A stretch of 54,502 bases of DNA from Lentimicrobium sp. L6 (GCF_013166655.1 NZ_JABKCA010000031.1:1-54502), one strand, 5' to 3'; positions 24,396-33,477 are shown, counted from the first letter of the stretch. The notes: generated from the sequence alone by a model not told the origin. Program-made: numbers and translations.

Positions 24396-27300
24396 ATGAA
24401 GAAATTTTTACTAATTGCTATGGCTGTAATGATGGGCTTTGCCTCATTTGCAGACGGTAGCTTTTCTGTGAATTATTCACAGAGCTCTGATAGTGAAAGA
24501 CAATTGTCGTTTACACTAGGCGAGTACAGTATTGAAAACACAGTAATTAATGGTCAAAACTATTCTAAAATTATTTTTGACCATAGTGTAGTTACTCGAG
24601 AAAAAGGATGGGCTGAACTACCATTTTTAAATAGTTCTGTTCAAATCTCGAATCAAAAGAACGTAAGTATTGATGTCGCTAATAGTGAATATGTAGATAT
24701 CACATTAGATTATCCTTTGGTACCTTCAAGAGGAACCATCTACAGAAATCAAGATCCTAACACTATTCCTTATGAGATAGATCCAGCTTCTGTAAATGAT
24801 TCTTGGTATCCAAAATCAATTGCAAGTGCAGATGAACCTTTCATTTTGAGAGATGTTCGTGGTACTAATGTTAAGGTATATCCTTTTCAATATAATGCCG
24901 CAAATAATACACTAAGAGTTTATACTGAAATCACAGTAAATGTTAATGATAACAATAGCCGTGCTATCAATCCTAAAACTCGTACTTCAGTTATGGTTCT
25001 TCAAGAAATGGATGCCATGTATAATAGTATGTTTGTAAACTATGCAGACTATACTCGTGAAGCACTTCCTATCGGAAACTTTGGTGATATCTTGGTCATT
25101 ACTACTGAAAGAGATGAGGATGCTTTACAGCCATTTATCGATTGGAAAATGGAAAAAGGATTCAATGTTTATAAAGAAGTTGTTGCTACTGGAACAAATG
25201 TAAAGTCATTGATTCAAGAGTCTTACGATAATAATCCTGATATCATGTATGTTCAACTTTCAGGTGATTGGGCTGATATCAAAAGTGATTTAGGTGGTGG
25301 TGCCAATGCACCTATGGATCCTATGATGGGTTGTGTGGAAGGAACTGATTGGTATCCTGAAATTGCAATAGGTCGTTTCTCTGGTTCTTCTCCTGCTCAT
25401 ATTACTATTCAAGTTGATAAAGCTATTAACTATGAGAAAAATCCTGAAGTAGGTGGTGAATGGTATACTCATGCTTTATCATTAGGAAGTAATGATGGTA
25501 GTGGTGGTGATGATGGTGAAAAAGACTGGGCTCATACAAATGTTATCTATGATAATAAATTAGAGCCTTTTTCATATACTACACATACCACAGCTTACGA
25601 TCCAGGAGCCAATTCTGGTATGGTAGCTAATGCTGTAAACGATGGTATTAGTATTGCTAACTATTGTGGTCATGGTTCTGAAAATTCTTGGGTAACTTCT
25701 GGTTTTAGTAATTCTCATATTGCTTCCTTAACTAATGAAAACAGGTTACCTATTCTTTTCTCAGTAGCTTGTGTTAATGGTGCTTTCCATTCTGGTGAGT
25801 GTTTTGCTGAAGCTTGGTTGAAAAAAGAAAATGGTGGTGCTGTAATGGCATTAATGGCTACCATTAACCAGCCATGGAACCCTCCAATGAGAGGACAAGA
25901 TTATTTCAACGATATTTTAACTGGTGGATATGATTATGCTACAAATCCTGGTAATGGTACAAGTACCGAAGAAGGAAGAACTTTCTTGGGAAGTATTGTT
26001 GTTAATGGATTGAACTTGATGTATGCTGAGGCATCTCAAGGAGAGGATCTTGAAACTGTTCAAACATGGACTACTTTTGGTGACTGTGCATTACAGCCTA
26101 GAACTATGGCTCCTGCTGAGTTGAGTTTAAGTAGCGAAACTATTATTAGTGGTATTGCTTTTTCAACAACAGTAACTAGTGATGGAACTCCAATGCCAGG
26201 TGCAATGGTTGCTATCTCTCAAGCTGCTGATGGTCTTTATTATAGTGCTATTGCTGATGAAAATGGTGAGGTAACTATTGAGCATGAATTACTTCCTGGT
26301 GATGCCAAACTAGTAGTTACTGCTATGAATACCCAAACTATTTATGAAACTGTTCAGATTATTTCTCCTGAAGGACCTTATATGGTTATCGAAGGTTTTG
26401 AAGTAAATACTGATGATGGTTTAGTCATGTATGATTCTGAAATTTCTATGGATGTTGCATTTAAAAACTTAGGTGCTGATCCTGCAACTGCAGTTACAGT
26501 TACCATTACTTCTGAAAATGATGATTATTGTACTTTATTATCAGCTGCTACCATTACTCTAGGTGATGTTGATGCTGATGAGATGATCACTATGGAAGAT
26601 GCATTCAGCTTTGCTATCGCTGATAATGCTCCTGACCAATATATGGAAACCTTAACTTTCGAAATCAATGGTACTGCTAAAGATATGTGGGAAGATAATG
26701 TAAGTTTCAAAATTAATGCTCCTGCTTTAAATATTGTATTTGCTGAGATTGACGATGCAGCTGGTGACGGAAACGGTCGTTTAGATGCTGGTGAAACTGC
26801 TATCCTTAAATTCAATGCTAATAACAATGGCCATGCAGGTTCTCCTGAAGCCAATATGACCATTGCTACTTCTAGTCCTTATATCACTATCAATACAAGT
26901 GCTGCTACTTTAGGTGCTTTAGATGCTGCTGGAACTGCCATGGCTGAATTCGAAATTACTGTTGCTGATGACGCTCCTCTTGGAGAATTAGCTAATTTCT
27001 CAACTGATTTAAGTGCAGGAAATTATTCAACTAGTAATTCTATCATGCTTCCTCTAGGTTTGGTAATTGAAGATTGGGAAACTGGTGATTTCACTCAGTA
27101 TGAATGGACTTTCTCTGGAAATGCGGATTGGACTATTATTGAAGGTTCTGATGTTTACGAAGGAACATATTCTGCAAAATCAGGAACTATTTCCCATAAC
27201 CAAAGTTCAAGTTTAGAAATTGAAGTTTCTGCTGCGAGTGAAAGTTTGGTAAGTTTCTATAGTAAGGTAAGCTCTGAAGGAAATTATGACTTCTTAAAGT

Positions 27301-27989
27301 TCTTCATTGATAATACTGAGATGGATTCTTGGTCTGGTACAGAAGCATGGGGAATGCATGAGTATACTTGTCCTGCTGGAGAACATACCTTAAAATGGTC
27401 TTATTCTAAAGATGGTTCTGCATCAAGTGGTAGTGACTGTGCCTGGGTTGACTATATCGTTCTTCCTGGTGCTAGCTCTTCTTCTCCTTTATTCGCCGAT
27501 TTTGCTGCTGACCAGCAAGATGTTTGTGATGGTGAGATGGTAGAGTTCTCTTCTAATTCTGTTGGAGCTGTAACTACTTATAGCTGGACTTTCGAAGGTG
27601 GAGAGCCTGCAACATCAACTGATGAAAACCCAACTGTAGTTTATGCTACTGCTGGAGTATATAATGTAAGCTTAACTATTGGTGATGGTACTAATGAAAA
27701 TACTATGACAAAAGAAGCCTATATCACCACACATAACTGTACTGGTTTAGGTGATGTACAAGCTTTCAATATGGAAGTATATCCAAATCCTAATAATGGT
27801 CAGTTTACTATTAAATTGAACCAATCAGCGAAAGTTGAAATTATCAGCGCTGTTGGACATACCGTTTATTCAAACCAATTGATTGGTAAAGAAATGATTG
27901 ATTTATCAAGTCAAGCGGAAGGGGTTTACTTTGTAAAAGTAGAAACTGAAACAGAAAGTAAAGTAGAAAAAGTGGTTGTTAGAAAATAA
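24396..27989 (+). CDS. Gingipain-like secreted cysteine peptidase, family C25, with PKD and T9SS domains
   Basis: A 1197-residue exported protease. Signal peptide to about residue 19; propeptide-like region to about 220; C25 catalytic domain about 225-590 with the catalytic His at 426 (YCGHGSENSW) and Cys at 459 (SVACVNGAFHSGECFAEAW). The 33-residue spacing equals that of P. gingivalis RgpB. Downstream are beta-sandwich modules, a jelly-roll-like segment (EDWETGDFTQYEW, ~890-1030), a PKD domain (~1035-1120, YSWTFEGGEPATS) and a T9SS sorting domain (MEVYPNPNNGQFTIKL). It is predicted to be exported and processed at the surface. P1 specificity is unknown. A terminator follows. Confidence 0.92.
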   Translation: MKKFLLIAMAVMMGFASFADGSFSVNYSQSSDSERQLSFTLGEYSIENTVINGQNYSKIIFDHSVVTREKGWAELPFLNSSVQISNQKNVSIDVANSEYVDITLDYPLVPSRGTIYRNQDPNTIPYEIDPASVNDSWYPKSIASADEPFILRDVRGTNVKVYPFQYNAANNTLRVYTEITVNVNDNNSRAINPKTRTSVMVLQEMDAMYNSMFVNYADYTREALPIGNFGDILVITTERDEDALQPFIDWKMEKGFNVYKEVVATGTNVKSLIQESYDNNPDIMYVQLSGDWADIKSDLGGGANAPMDPMMGCVEGTDWYPEIAIGRFSGSSPAHITIQVDKAINYEKNPEVGGEWYTHALSLGSNDGSGGDDGEKDWAHTNVIYDNKLEPFSYTTHTTAYDPGANSGMVANAVNDGISIANYCGHGSENSWVTSGFSNSHIASLTNENRLPILFSVACVNGAFHSGECFAEAWLKKENGGAVMALMATINQPWNPPMRGQDYFNDILTGGYDYATNPGNGTSTEEGRTFLGSIVVNGLNLMYAEASQGEDLETVQTWTTFGDCALQPRTMAPAELSLSSETIISGIAFSTTVTSDGTPMPGAMVAISQAADGLYYSAIADENGEVTIEHELLPGDAKLVVTAMNTQTIYETVQIISPEGPYMVIEGFEVNTDDGLVMYDSEISMDVAFKNLGADPATAVTVTITSENDDYCTLLSAATITLGDVDADEMITMEDAFSFAIADNAPDQYMETLTFEINGTAKDMWEDNVSFKINAPALNIVFAEIDDAAGDGNGRLDAGETAILKFNANNNGHAGSPEANMTIATSSPYITINTSAATLGALDAAGTAMAEFEITVADDAPLGELANFSTDLSAGNYSTSNSIMLPLGLVIEDWETGDFTQYEWTFSGNADWTIIEGSDVYEGTYSAKSGTISHNQSSSLEIEVSAASESLVSFYSKVSSEGNYDFLKFFIDNTEMDSWSGTEAWGMHEYTCPAGEHTLKWSYSKDGSASSGSDCAWVDYIVLPGASSSSPLFADFAADQQDVCDGEMVEFSSNSVGAVTTYSWTFEGGEPATSTDENPTVVYATAGVYNVSLTIGDGTNENTMTKEAYITTHNCTGLGDVQAFNMEVYPNPNNGQFTIKLNQSAKVEIISAVGHTVYSNQLIGKEMIDLSSQAEGVYFVKVETETESKVEKVVVRK

Positions 27990-28009
27990 TAACTGTTTAT
28001 GATATTTTT

Positions 28010-28040
28010 AAAACCTCGGCTTTTGGTCGAGGTTTTTTTT
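28010..28040 (+). terminator. Terminator after the C25 peptidase gene
   Basis: AAAACCTCG (28010-28018) pairs with CGAGGTTTT (28028-28036), loop 9, continuing into eight T in total. It is 20 bases after the stop codon. Confidence 0.9.
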
Positions 28041-28410
28041 GTGCTTTTTTTGAGGAGCTTATCTTGGGTGTTTAGTTTCATTCCCAAATAGCTGCAATGG
28101 ATTTGTAATCCGTTGCCAACTTCTTTTATCTATCATATTGTAGAAAGCTTAAATTAAGAAAGCGGAAAACATTTCCGCTTGAGCTGGAAGATTAAATAAT
28201 GAGCTGGAAATATTTACCTAAAACAAAAAAGCGACAGAAAACCTGTCGCTCAAAATAATATCAATAGAAATATCTTATTTCTCCGTTAGAAAATGTCAAA
28301 CTCTTCGTTACTTTCGTTTTAAAACAGTCATTTACGAAAGTAAATTCCTTGGCTTTTAAAACTTCAAAAGCCTCTATTTTGCCTTTTTCTAATCAGAGAT
28401 TTTCGCTTTC
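28041..28410. other. Gene-free interval with three hairpins and an open-frame relic
   Basis: 370 bases without a supported gene. It contains hairpin 28094-28116 (GCAATGGATT / AATCCGTTGC, loop TGT), hairpin 28160-28180 (AAGCGGAAA / TTTCCGCTT, loop ACA) and the minus-strand terminator 28221-28250. On the minus strand 28261-28392 is an open frame of 43 codons with no start codon (contains FTFVNDCFKTKV and SNGEIRYFY) just past the molybdopterin operon; it may be a gene remnant. Confidence 0.5.
28221..28250 (-). terminator. Terminator of the molybdopterin operon
   Basis: AGCGACAG (28230-28237) pairs with CTGTCGCT (28243-28250), loop of 5. Read on the minus strand the hairpin is followed by TTTTTTGTTT, the form of an intrinsic terminator for the operon ending at 28411. 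Confidence 0.8.
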
Positions 28411-29346
28411 TTATCCATGTAAGTCCAAAGTGTGAATCATATAGATAGAATGCATTAGTGTTTTTTGAATTTCTTCTAAATACTCTTTTACAGCTCTTGG
28501 GCTACCAGGTAAACAATAAACTAAGCTTTGGTCGATAACACCTGCAACAGAGCGACTGGTTAAGGCAGAAGGATGAATCTCGCCATATTTCATGCGAATT
28601 AAATCCATGATACCAGGAATCTCTTTATCAAGCATAGGTAGCACGACATCTGGAGTTAGATCCTTTGGTCCAATTCCAGTACCGCCAGTGGTGACAATGA
28701 TGTCGCATTTATCTTCAACCATTTTTTGAAGGGTAGCGGTAAGTATTTCAGCATTATCAGGTATCAGTTGATAATCGAATTCTATAGGACGTTTTTTCTC
28801 TTCAAAGAAAGAAGTCATTAGTTTTTGGATTTCTACGCCACTTACATCTTTATAAAGTCCTTGAGAAGCACGATCGCTTAGAGTAATCACACCAACTCTG
28901 ATTACTTTTTGTTTATATTTAAAAGTATCTCCGGCTTTTAAATCGCCATATTTCAGAACTCTTACAAAAATACCTTCCTTAGGCATCACGCAATTACCTA
29001 CTTCTTGAAAAATCTGGCAATTACTACCATGGCATTTTTTACCAATTTGAGTGACTTCCAACTCTACATTCTCGCCTACAAAGCGATCCAATGGTAAGGT
29101 TTCGTAAAGTACTAGTCCTTCTGTAGTGATGTTTTCAGCAAATTCACCGTATTCTATTGTTCTTCCAGCTTCCTTGGAAAATTTATCGAAGCTTTCGGTT
29201 CCTAATAAGCTCACCATACGATTCCATTTTCCAGAATGGGCGTCGTTTTTAACTCCAACATCGCAAAGCTGTATTTGATCAACGGCTTTTTTTACGGTTC
29301 CTTTTTTCTCAGAAACATTTACAGATATGACTTTGAATTTTTGCAT
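28411..29346 (-). CDS. MOSC domain - MogA/MoaB fusion protein, molybdenum cofactor biosynthesis
   Basis: A 311-residue two-domain protein. Residues ~1-145 are a MOSC domain (KNDAHSGKWNRMVSLLG, EFAENITTEG, then KKCHGSNCQIFQEVGNC), a family linked to Moco sulfur or metal handling. Residues ~150-305 are MogA/MoaB (VGVITLSDRASQGLYKD, IIVTTGGTGIGPKDLTPD, LPGSPRAVKEY), which adenylylates molybdopterin before Mo insertion. The TTGGTG-PKDLTPD loop is the MPT-binding signature. It is the last gene of the operon, one base after moaC. The fused pair may channel late Moco steps towards the molybdoenzyme at 45970-48219. Confidence 0.9.
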   Translation of the reverse strand: MQKFKVISVNVSEKKGTVKKAVDQIQLCDVGVKNDAHSGKWNRMVSLLGTESFDKFSKEAGRTIEYGEFAENITTEGLVLYETLPLDRFVGENVELEVTQIGKKCHGSNCQIFQEVGNCVMPKEGIFVRVLKYGDLKAGDTFKYKQKVIRVGVITLSDRASQGLYKDVSGVEIQKLMTSFFEEKKRPIEFDYQLIPDNAEILTATLQKMVEDKCDIIVTTGGTGIGPKDLTPDVVLPMLDKEIPGIMDLIRMKYGEIHPSALTSRSVAGVIDQSLVYCLPGSPRAVKEYLEEIQKTLMHSIYMIHTLDLHG

Positions 29347-29347
29347 C

Positions 29348-29797
29348 TTAGTTTTCTTTGGTTTTTTCGATTAATTGTACAGCGTCTAATACCATGTTTT
29401 TGTCTACGGCTTTACACATGTCATAGATGGTAAGTAATGCCACCGAAGCAGCTGTTAAAGCTTCCATTTCTACGCCAGTTTGTCCTTGGCATTGTACCAT
29501 GGTAAATACTTCTACTCCATGTTCTCGTAAATGGCATTTTACTTCTATTTTTGAGAGCAATAGATTGTGACAAAGTGGGATGAGATAAGGAGTTTGTTTC
29601 GCCGCTTGTATACCGGCCAATTCGGCTACTGTTATCACATCGCCCTTTTTCATTTCATTTTGGCTTATGAGTTCTACTGTGGCCTCCTCTAGTTTTATAA
29701 ACCCTCTAGCTTTGGCTCTACGTTTTTGTATAGGTTTATTCCCAACATCTACCATGCTGGCTTTTCCTTCATCGTTGATATGACTTAAAGCTTCCAT
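29348..29797 (-). CDS. moaC: Cyclic pyranopterin monophosphate synthase
   Basis: A 149-residue MoaC that converts 3',8-cyclo-GTP (the MoaA product) into cyclic pyranopterin monophosphate. Signatures: MVDVGNKPIQKRRAKARG, IPLCHNLLLSKIEV and GVEMEALTAASVALLTIYD with MCKAVDK. All conserved residues expected of the family are present and the length is normal. The start overlaps the stop of moaA by one base (29797), so they are coupled. Confidence 0.95.
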   Translation of the reverse strand: MEALSHINDEGKASMVDVGNKPIQKRRAKARGFIKLEEATVELISQNEMKKGDVITVAELAGIQAAKQTPYLIPLCHNLLLSKIEVKCHLREHGVEVFTMVQCQGQTGVEMEALTAASVALLTIYDMCKAVDKNMVLDAVQLIEKTKEN

Positions 29798-30597
29798 TAT
29801 CCTCCAATATTATAAAATGAACCTACTTTATTACTGTGGCCACTTTTTGGTTTTAAACCAACAGCCATGTTATAAGCATTTTCTATACCTAATTCTTTAA
29901 CATTATATCCACTAGAACTAAATAAGCAAGGCATAATATCGCCTTTAGCTGTTAATCTTAGTCTATTGCAGATACTGCATTTTCCTCCTTCACCACCTTC
30001 TACAACGGAGAATTCTCCTTTCTCAAGAGACATTTCTTGAATGAAACGTAATTGTAATCCTTCTTTGTTACAGAAAGATTTCAAATCTTCTTTGTCAACG
30101 GTGGTGGTAGTTGGAGTAACTACACAGTTTATTTTCACAGGCTCCAAACCTGCTTCTTTTGCAGCTTGAATTCCTGCTAATACTTCTTCTAGTTGACCCA
30201 CTCTAGATAGCTTTTTAAATTTCTCAGCATCTAAACTATCCAAACTAATATTAACCCTATGAAGTCCGGCTTTTTTTAATTCTTGTGCAAATTCTGGAAG
30301 TAAGATTCCATTGGTGGTCATAGCGATATCTTCAATACCATCAATAGCTGCTATTTCTTTCACCAGACTCACAATACCTTTTCTTACTAAGGGTTCACCA
30401 CCTGTAAGTCTAATCTTTTTAATGCCTAAACTGGCTCCAACTCTGGCCACTTCAGCAATCTCTTCTAGACTGAGTATTTTTTGATGTGGAATCCAATCGA
30501 TACCCTCCTCCGGCATACAATAAGTACATCGAAGATTACAACGGTCGGTCACCGAAATCCTTAGGTAGGTGATAGGTCGTTTATAGGAATCTAACAT
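29797..30597 (-). CDS. moaA: GTP 3',8-cyclase, unusually short form
   Basis: A 266-residue radical-SAM enzyme, first step of Moco synthesis. The N-terminal cluster motif CNLRCTYC (19-26) and SAM-binding RLTGGEPLVRKG and MTTNGILL are intact; the C-terminal cluster motif KCSICNRLRLTAKGDIMPC and the terminal GG needed for activity are present too. About 50-60 residues are missing compared with typical 320-330-aa MoaA: the segment between RFIQEM and GGKCSICNRL is only about 17 residues. Both Arg of CNRLRLT that bind GTP remain. It overlaps moeA by 17 bases. Probably functional but compact; the reading frame is intact, so this is not a frameshift. Confidence 0.88.
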   Translation of the reverse strand: MLDSYKRPITYLRISVTDRCNLRCTYCMPEEGIDWIPHQKILSLEEIAEVARVGASLGIKKIRLTGGEPLVRKGIVSLVKEIAAIDGIEDIAMTTNGILLPEFAQELKKAGLHRVNISLDSLDAEKFKKLSRVGQLEEVLAGIQAAKEAGLEPVKINCVVTPTTTTVDKEDLKSFCNKEGLQLRFIQEMSLEKGEFSVVEGGEGGKCSICNRLRLTAKGDIMPCLFSSSGYNVKELGIENAYNMAVGLKPKSGHSNKVGSFYNIGG

Positions 30598-31768
30598 CGA
30601 CTTTATCTCCTTTTTTTAGTTGTTTTTTTCCAATAGGGAAGCATGCTAAAGCCTCCGCATTCTCGTAAGCATTAATATGAGCCGAACCATGATATTCCAA
30701 AGGATGCACTTCCATGTTTTCATCTACAACAACAGGTAAGAACAAATCTCTTTCACATACTTTCCTATCCATATCATTAGAGATAGGAAGTTGGAAGATT
30801 CTTGTGGCTTGACTTTTCCCCATTAATTTATTGATTAAGGGCTTGGTCAATAATTCAAATTGAATGGAGGAGGATACCGGATTACCAGATAGTCCAAATA
30901 AGAACTTATTGCCAAGCTTACCATAAAGCATAGGTTTGCCGGGCTGGATAGCTAGTTTTTCGAGTAGTATTTCTGCTTTAAGCTCTCGTAGAACCTCTTC
31001 AGAATAATCGAAGTCACCAAAGGAGGCCCCACCAGTAAAAACGATGATATCATGATCTGGAATTAATGATTTTATCTTCTCCAATATGGCTTCAGGACTA
31101 TCCTCAACTACGCCTATATTATTTGTTTCTGCTCCTAATCTGTGGCAAAGTGCTTGTATTTGATAGGAGTTGCTATTTCTTATTTGAGGAGGAGTGATGG
31201 ATTCTGATGGGTCCACTAATTCTGTTCCAGTGGCTAATATTCCAACCTTAACAGTTTTGTGAACAGGAACTTTTACCGCTCCCACATTGGCCATAATGCC
31301 AATATGTGCTGGATTAATGATGATACCTTTTTGAAGAACTACATCACCTTTCTTTTTATCTTCACCTTGGTATAAGATATTGCTTTTGCTCTTTTCTTTA
31401 AGGAATTTTATCTTTCCATTTTCTAAGGTTTCAGTTTGTTCAATCATGATTACAGTGTCTGCACCTTTTGGAACCATAGCTCCAGTCATAATGCGACTAC
31501 ATTGACCGCTTTGAACGACTTTCTGAGGAGCAATACCAGCAGGAATATGCTCAATCATCTCCAGCTCTTTAAACAAATCTTCCTGTTTCATGGCAAAACC
31601 ATCCATGGCAGATTTAGAAAAAGAAGGGACATCGGTATCTGTTTTGATATCAATTGCCAAATATCTATTTAGCGATTCGTGAATATTCACTTCTTCGGTT
31701 TCCACTGACTGCGCGTCTTGCAGAACAATTTCCAAAGCTTTACCTAATGGAGTCATCTTTTTTAACAT
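30581..31768 (-). CDS. moeA: Molybdopterin molybdenumtransferase
   Basis: A 395-residue MoeA, inserting molybdate into adenylylated molybdopterin. Signature segments are SFSKSAMDGFAM (52-63), MTGAMVPKGADTVIM, VGILATGTEL, VFTGGASFGDFDYSEEVL and FGLSGNPVSSS. The length matches the family. It is the first gene of the leftward operon moeA-moaA-moaC-MOSC/mogA and follows a structured leader resembling the Moco riboswitch. moaD, moaE and the MPT synthase sulfurylase are not in the window and must be elsewhere. Confidence 0.95.
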   Translation of the reverse strand: MLKKMTPLGKALEIVLQDAQSVETEEVNIHESLNRYLAIDIKTDTDVPSFSKSAMDGFAMKQEDLFKELEMIEHIPAGIAPQKVVQSGQCSRIMTGAMVPKGADTVIMIEQTETLENGKIKFLKEKSKSNILYQGEDKKKGDVVLQKGIIINPAHIGIMANVGAVKVPVHKTVKVGILATGTELVDPSESITPPQIRNSNSYQIQALCHRLGAETNNIGVVEDSPEAILEKIKSLIPDHDIIVFTGGASFGDFDYSEEVLRELKAEILLEKLAIQPGKPMLYGKLGNKFLFGLSGNPVSSSIQFELLTKPLINKLMGKSQATRIFQLPISNDMDRKVCERDLFLPVVVDENMEVHPLEYHGSAHINAYENAEALACFPIGKKQLKKGDKVDVRFL

Positions 31769-31832
31769 ACAAAGTATTTTATTAAGAGCATTATGTTGCT
31801 AAAAATATTCATCATCAAACTATAAAATATAC

Positions 31833-31875
31833 GGAAAGGACAATATCAGAAAATGACATTGTTTTACTCCTTTCC
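31833..31875 (-). promoter_or_regulatory. Candidate expression-platform hairpin of the moeA leader
   Basis: GGAAAGGA, part of which forms the 3' strand of the aptamer closing helix, is perfectly complementary to TCCTTTCC 27 bases downstream. Between them CAAUGUCA pairs with UGAUAUUG (one G-U) around loop UUUUC. This helix and the closing helix share GGA and cannot form together. A U-rich stretch follows on the minus strand. Confidence 0.5.
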
Positions 31876-31985
31876 AAAGTCAACCTGATAAAATCGTCAG
31901 GTATCGGGAGGCTGATGGTTTCCCAGGCAACCCATTGGTTTTCATCTCATATATCCAATGGATACTTAGAAAATCAACTCGGAGT
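31866..31985 (-). promoter_or_regulatory. Candidate molybdenum-cofactor (Moco) riboswitch aptamer
   Basis: On the minus strand, about 100 bases before moeA, a ~120-nt leader is closed by ACTCC (plus 31981-31985) pairing with GGAGT (plus 31866-31870). Inside are a 7-bp stem CCATTGG/CCAATGG, the conserved-looking GGGAAACC and GCCTCCCGA stretches, and a 6-bp hairpin ACCTGA/TCAGGT. Size, closing helix, CTCCGAG start and location before Moco genes fit my recollection of the Moco RNA motif; I could not run a covariance search. Confidence 0.65.
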
Positions 31986-32087
31986 TTAATGAGACACAAA
32001 AGTAAAAATAAAATCAATGGAATGGCAATTTATTAACATATCGCTTTTTGTTAACCATAGCACATGCAATTAATTGAAAAGAATAAT

Positions 32088-33380
32088 TTATTTCGTTAAT
32101 AAATTGGGTTTGAAAGTGAGCATAATACTAGCCCAATAGGGCGAAGTGCTCATACCTCTTGGTACGCCCTTTACATACTCTGTAGTTTCGGTTGCAAAAT
32201 AATAGCCGAAAAAGGCTTGAATATTAAAGGTCTTATCATATTTATAGGTGTAACTAAGATCAAGTTCAGCACCTAGATCCTTATTTAGGTATGAATAATC
32301 TCCTCCAACCATATATGTATAAGAAGCTGTTTCGAGCCAAAATTTATGGAAAGCTGCATATAAGAAATGTTGTTTATTAATAGACCATTTAATATTGGCG
32401 TTAAGGTCAATGAGTCCTCCATTCTTAGTGTTTCCAGGAATGACATAATAATTCATCTTACCATTATACTTAGAGCGTGCTCCATACATATTATCAAAAG
32501 CGGCATTGTTTTCTCCATCTCCGCTAATGTATTCGAAACCCGCTCCAAGTTCAATTGCATTGATTTTGTGTTTTCCCGAGATGGTTAACATATAGGAGCT
32601 TTTATTTTGATTCGAGCTTTTATTACCATATTGATAAAACACATTTGCTAAAACCTTGGTATTTTCTGTATGATAATCGAAATGCACAGCTGTAGTAGCC
32701 AAGGTATATAAAGTAGAAGTAGTATTTGGAGCTAAATAGTTAGCAATATATTCTGATAGGCTAATAGAGAATTTCTTGGAAGCATGGAATTTCATCCATA
32801 AGAAATTGAAATACTTGATTCGATATCCTAATGGTTCTTCAAATGGGCTATTGGGGTTGAAGCTTGTTTTGTCAAAGCTAAGCCAAGTGTTATTTATTGA
32901 AGAACCCAGGTGGAGCTGAAAATCATCTTTATCTAAGTGTAAAAGAAAAGCATCATAAGCCAATCCATATTGGTTCCAATTTCTCCATGATAATAATCTT
33001 CCATCGTCATAATTCCATATTTGTCGACCTGTTTTTAAGCCCCAATTCTTAGTAAATCTCCAATCGAACCAGGCTTCTGAAATTCCAAATCCTTTAGTGC
33101 TGGTTTGTATTCCAGTTTTAGTGGCTATATCGTTCTCTCCCCAGACTCTTACATCTTGTATGCTAAAATAGGAGACGAATTTTTCGTTTTTATAATTTAA
33201 ATTCAATCGGCTTCGTTGGGAGACAAATAATACGGCTTCAGAATTCTCTGTGGGAAGAGTCATGAGTCCATGATTCAATTCAGCTCTAGTTCTGAGTTCT
33301 GCATTGATGGTGAATTGAGCAAAAAGGGGAGTGCTGATTAACAATACGAACAGCACTAAGAAATTTAAATATCTATTCAT
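32088..33380 (-). CDS. Outer-membrane porin, alginate-export-like beta barrel
   Basis: A 430-residue exported beta-barrel protein. The signal peptide ends near residue 21 (STPLFAQ). The rest alternates amphipathic strands (for example RSRLNLNYKN, KFVSYFSIQDVRVWGE, WGLKTGRQIWNYDDGRLLSWR) like the alginate-export domain porin family, whose members carry diverse substrates. A C-terminal strand ends MLTFKPNLLTK. It sits between the Moco operon and the sulfur island and may admit an electron acceptor; this is inference. It has its own -7 element at 33401 after the upstream terminator. Confidence 0.8.
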   Translation of the reverse strand: MNRYLNFLVLFVLLISTPLFAQFTINAELRTRAELNHGLMTLPTENSEAVLFVSQRSRLNLNYKNEKFVSYFSIQDVRVWGENDIATKTGIQTSTKGFGISEAWFDWRFTKNWGLKTGRQIWNYDDGRLLSWRNWNQYGLAYDAFLLHLDKDDFQLHLGSSINNTWLSFDKTSFNPNSPFEEPLGYRIKYFNFLWMKFHASKKFSISLSEYIANYLAPNTTSTLYTLATTAVHFDYHTENTKVLANVFYQYGNKSSNQNKSSYMLTISGKHKINAIELGAGFEYISGDGENNAAFDNMYGARSKYNGKMNYYVIPGNTKNGGLIDLNANIKWSINKQHFLYAAFHKFWLETASYTYMVGGDYSYLNKDLGAELDLSYTYKYDKTFNIQAFFGYYFATETTEYVKGVPRGMSTSPYWASIMLTFKPNLLTK

Positions 33381-33400
33381 GATTTAGGTTTTGGTTGCCG

Positions 33401-33408
33401 CAAATATA
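33401..33408 (-). promoter_or_regulatory. -7 promoter element of the porin gene
   Basis: TATATTTG on the minus strand, 20 bases upstream of the porin ATG. It overlaps the T-run of the terminator for the upstream sulfurtransferase gene, so readthrough and initiation may be alternatives. Confidence 0.4.
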
Positions 33409-33438
33409 AAAAAAAGAGGAGCCGTTGGGACTCCTCTT
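33405..33438 (-). terminator. Terminator after the leftward sulfur operon
   Basis: On the minus strand AAGAGGAG pairs with CTCCTCTT (plus 33414-33421 and 33431-33438, loop of 9), followed by a long T-run. It lies 39 bases past the stop of the sulfurtransferase gene at 33478. Confidence 0.85.
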
Positions 33439-33477
33439 AAATATTCATCAAAAAAATTTAATGAATGAAGCAGATCT

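Larger units (their letters stand above)
31769..32087. other. Leader and promoter region of the molybdopterin operon
   Basis: 319 bases between the moeA start and the stop codon of the minus-strand porin gene. It holds the riboswitch-like leader (31866-31985) and its possible switching hairpin (31833-31875). No protein-coding frame is convincing. The promoter must lie right of 31985; I did not find a confident TAnnTTTG/TTTG pair. Confidence 0.6.

Noticed and set aside
30581-30597. Frameshift between moeA and moaA
   Set aside because: The 17-base overlap is a normal coupled start; both reading frames are intact.
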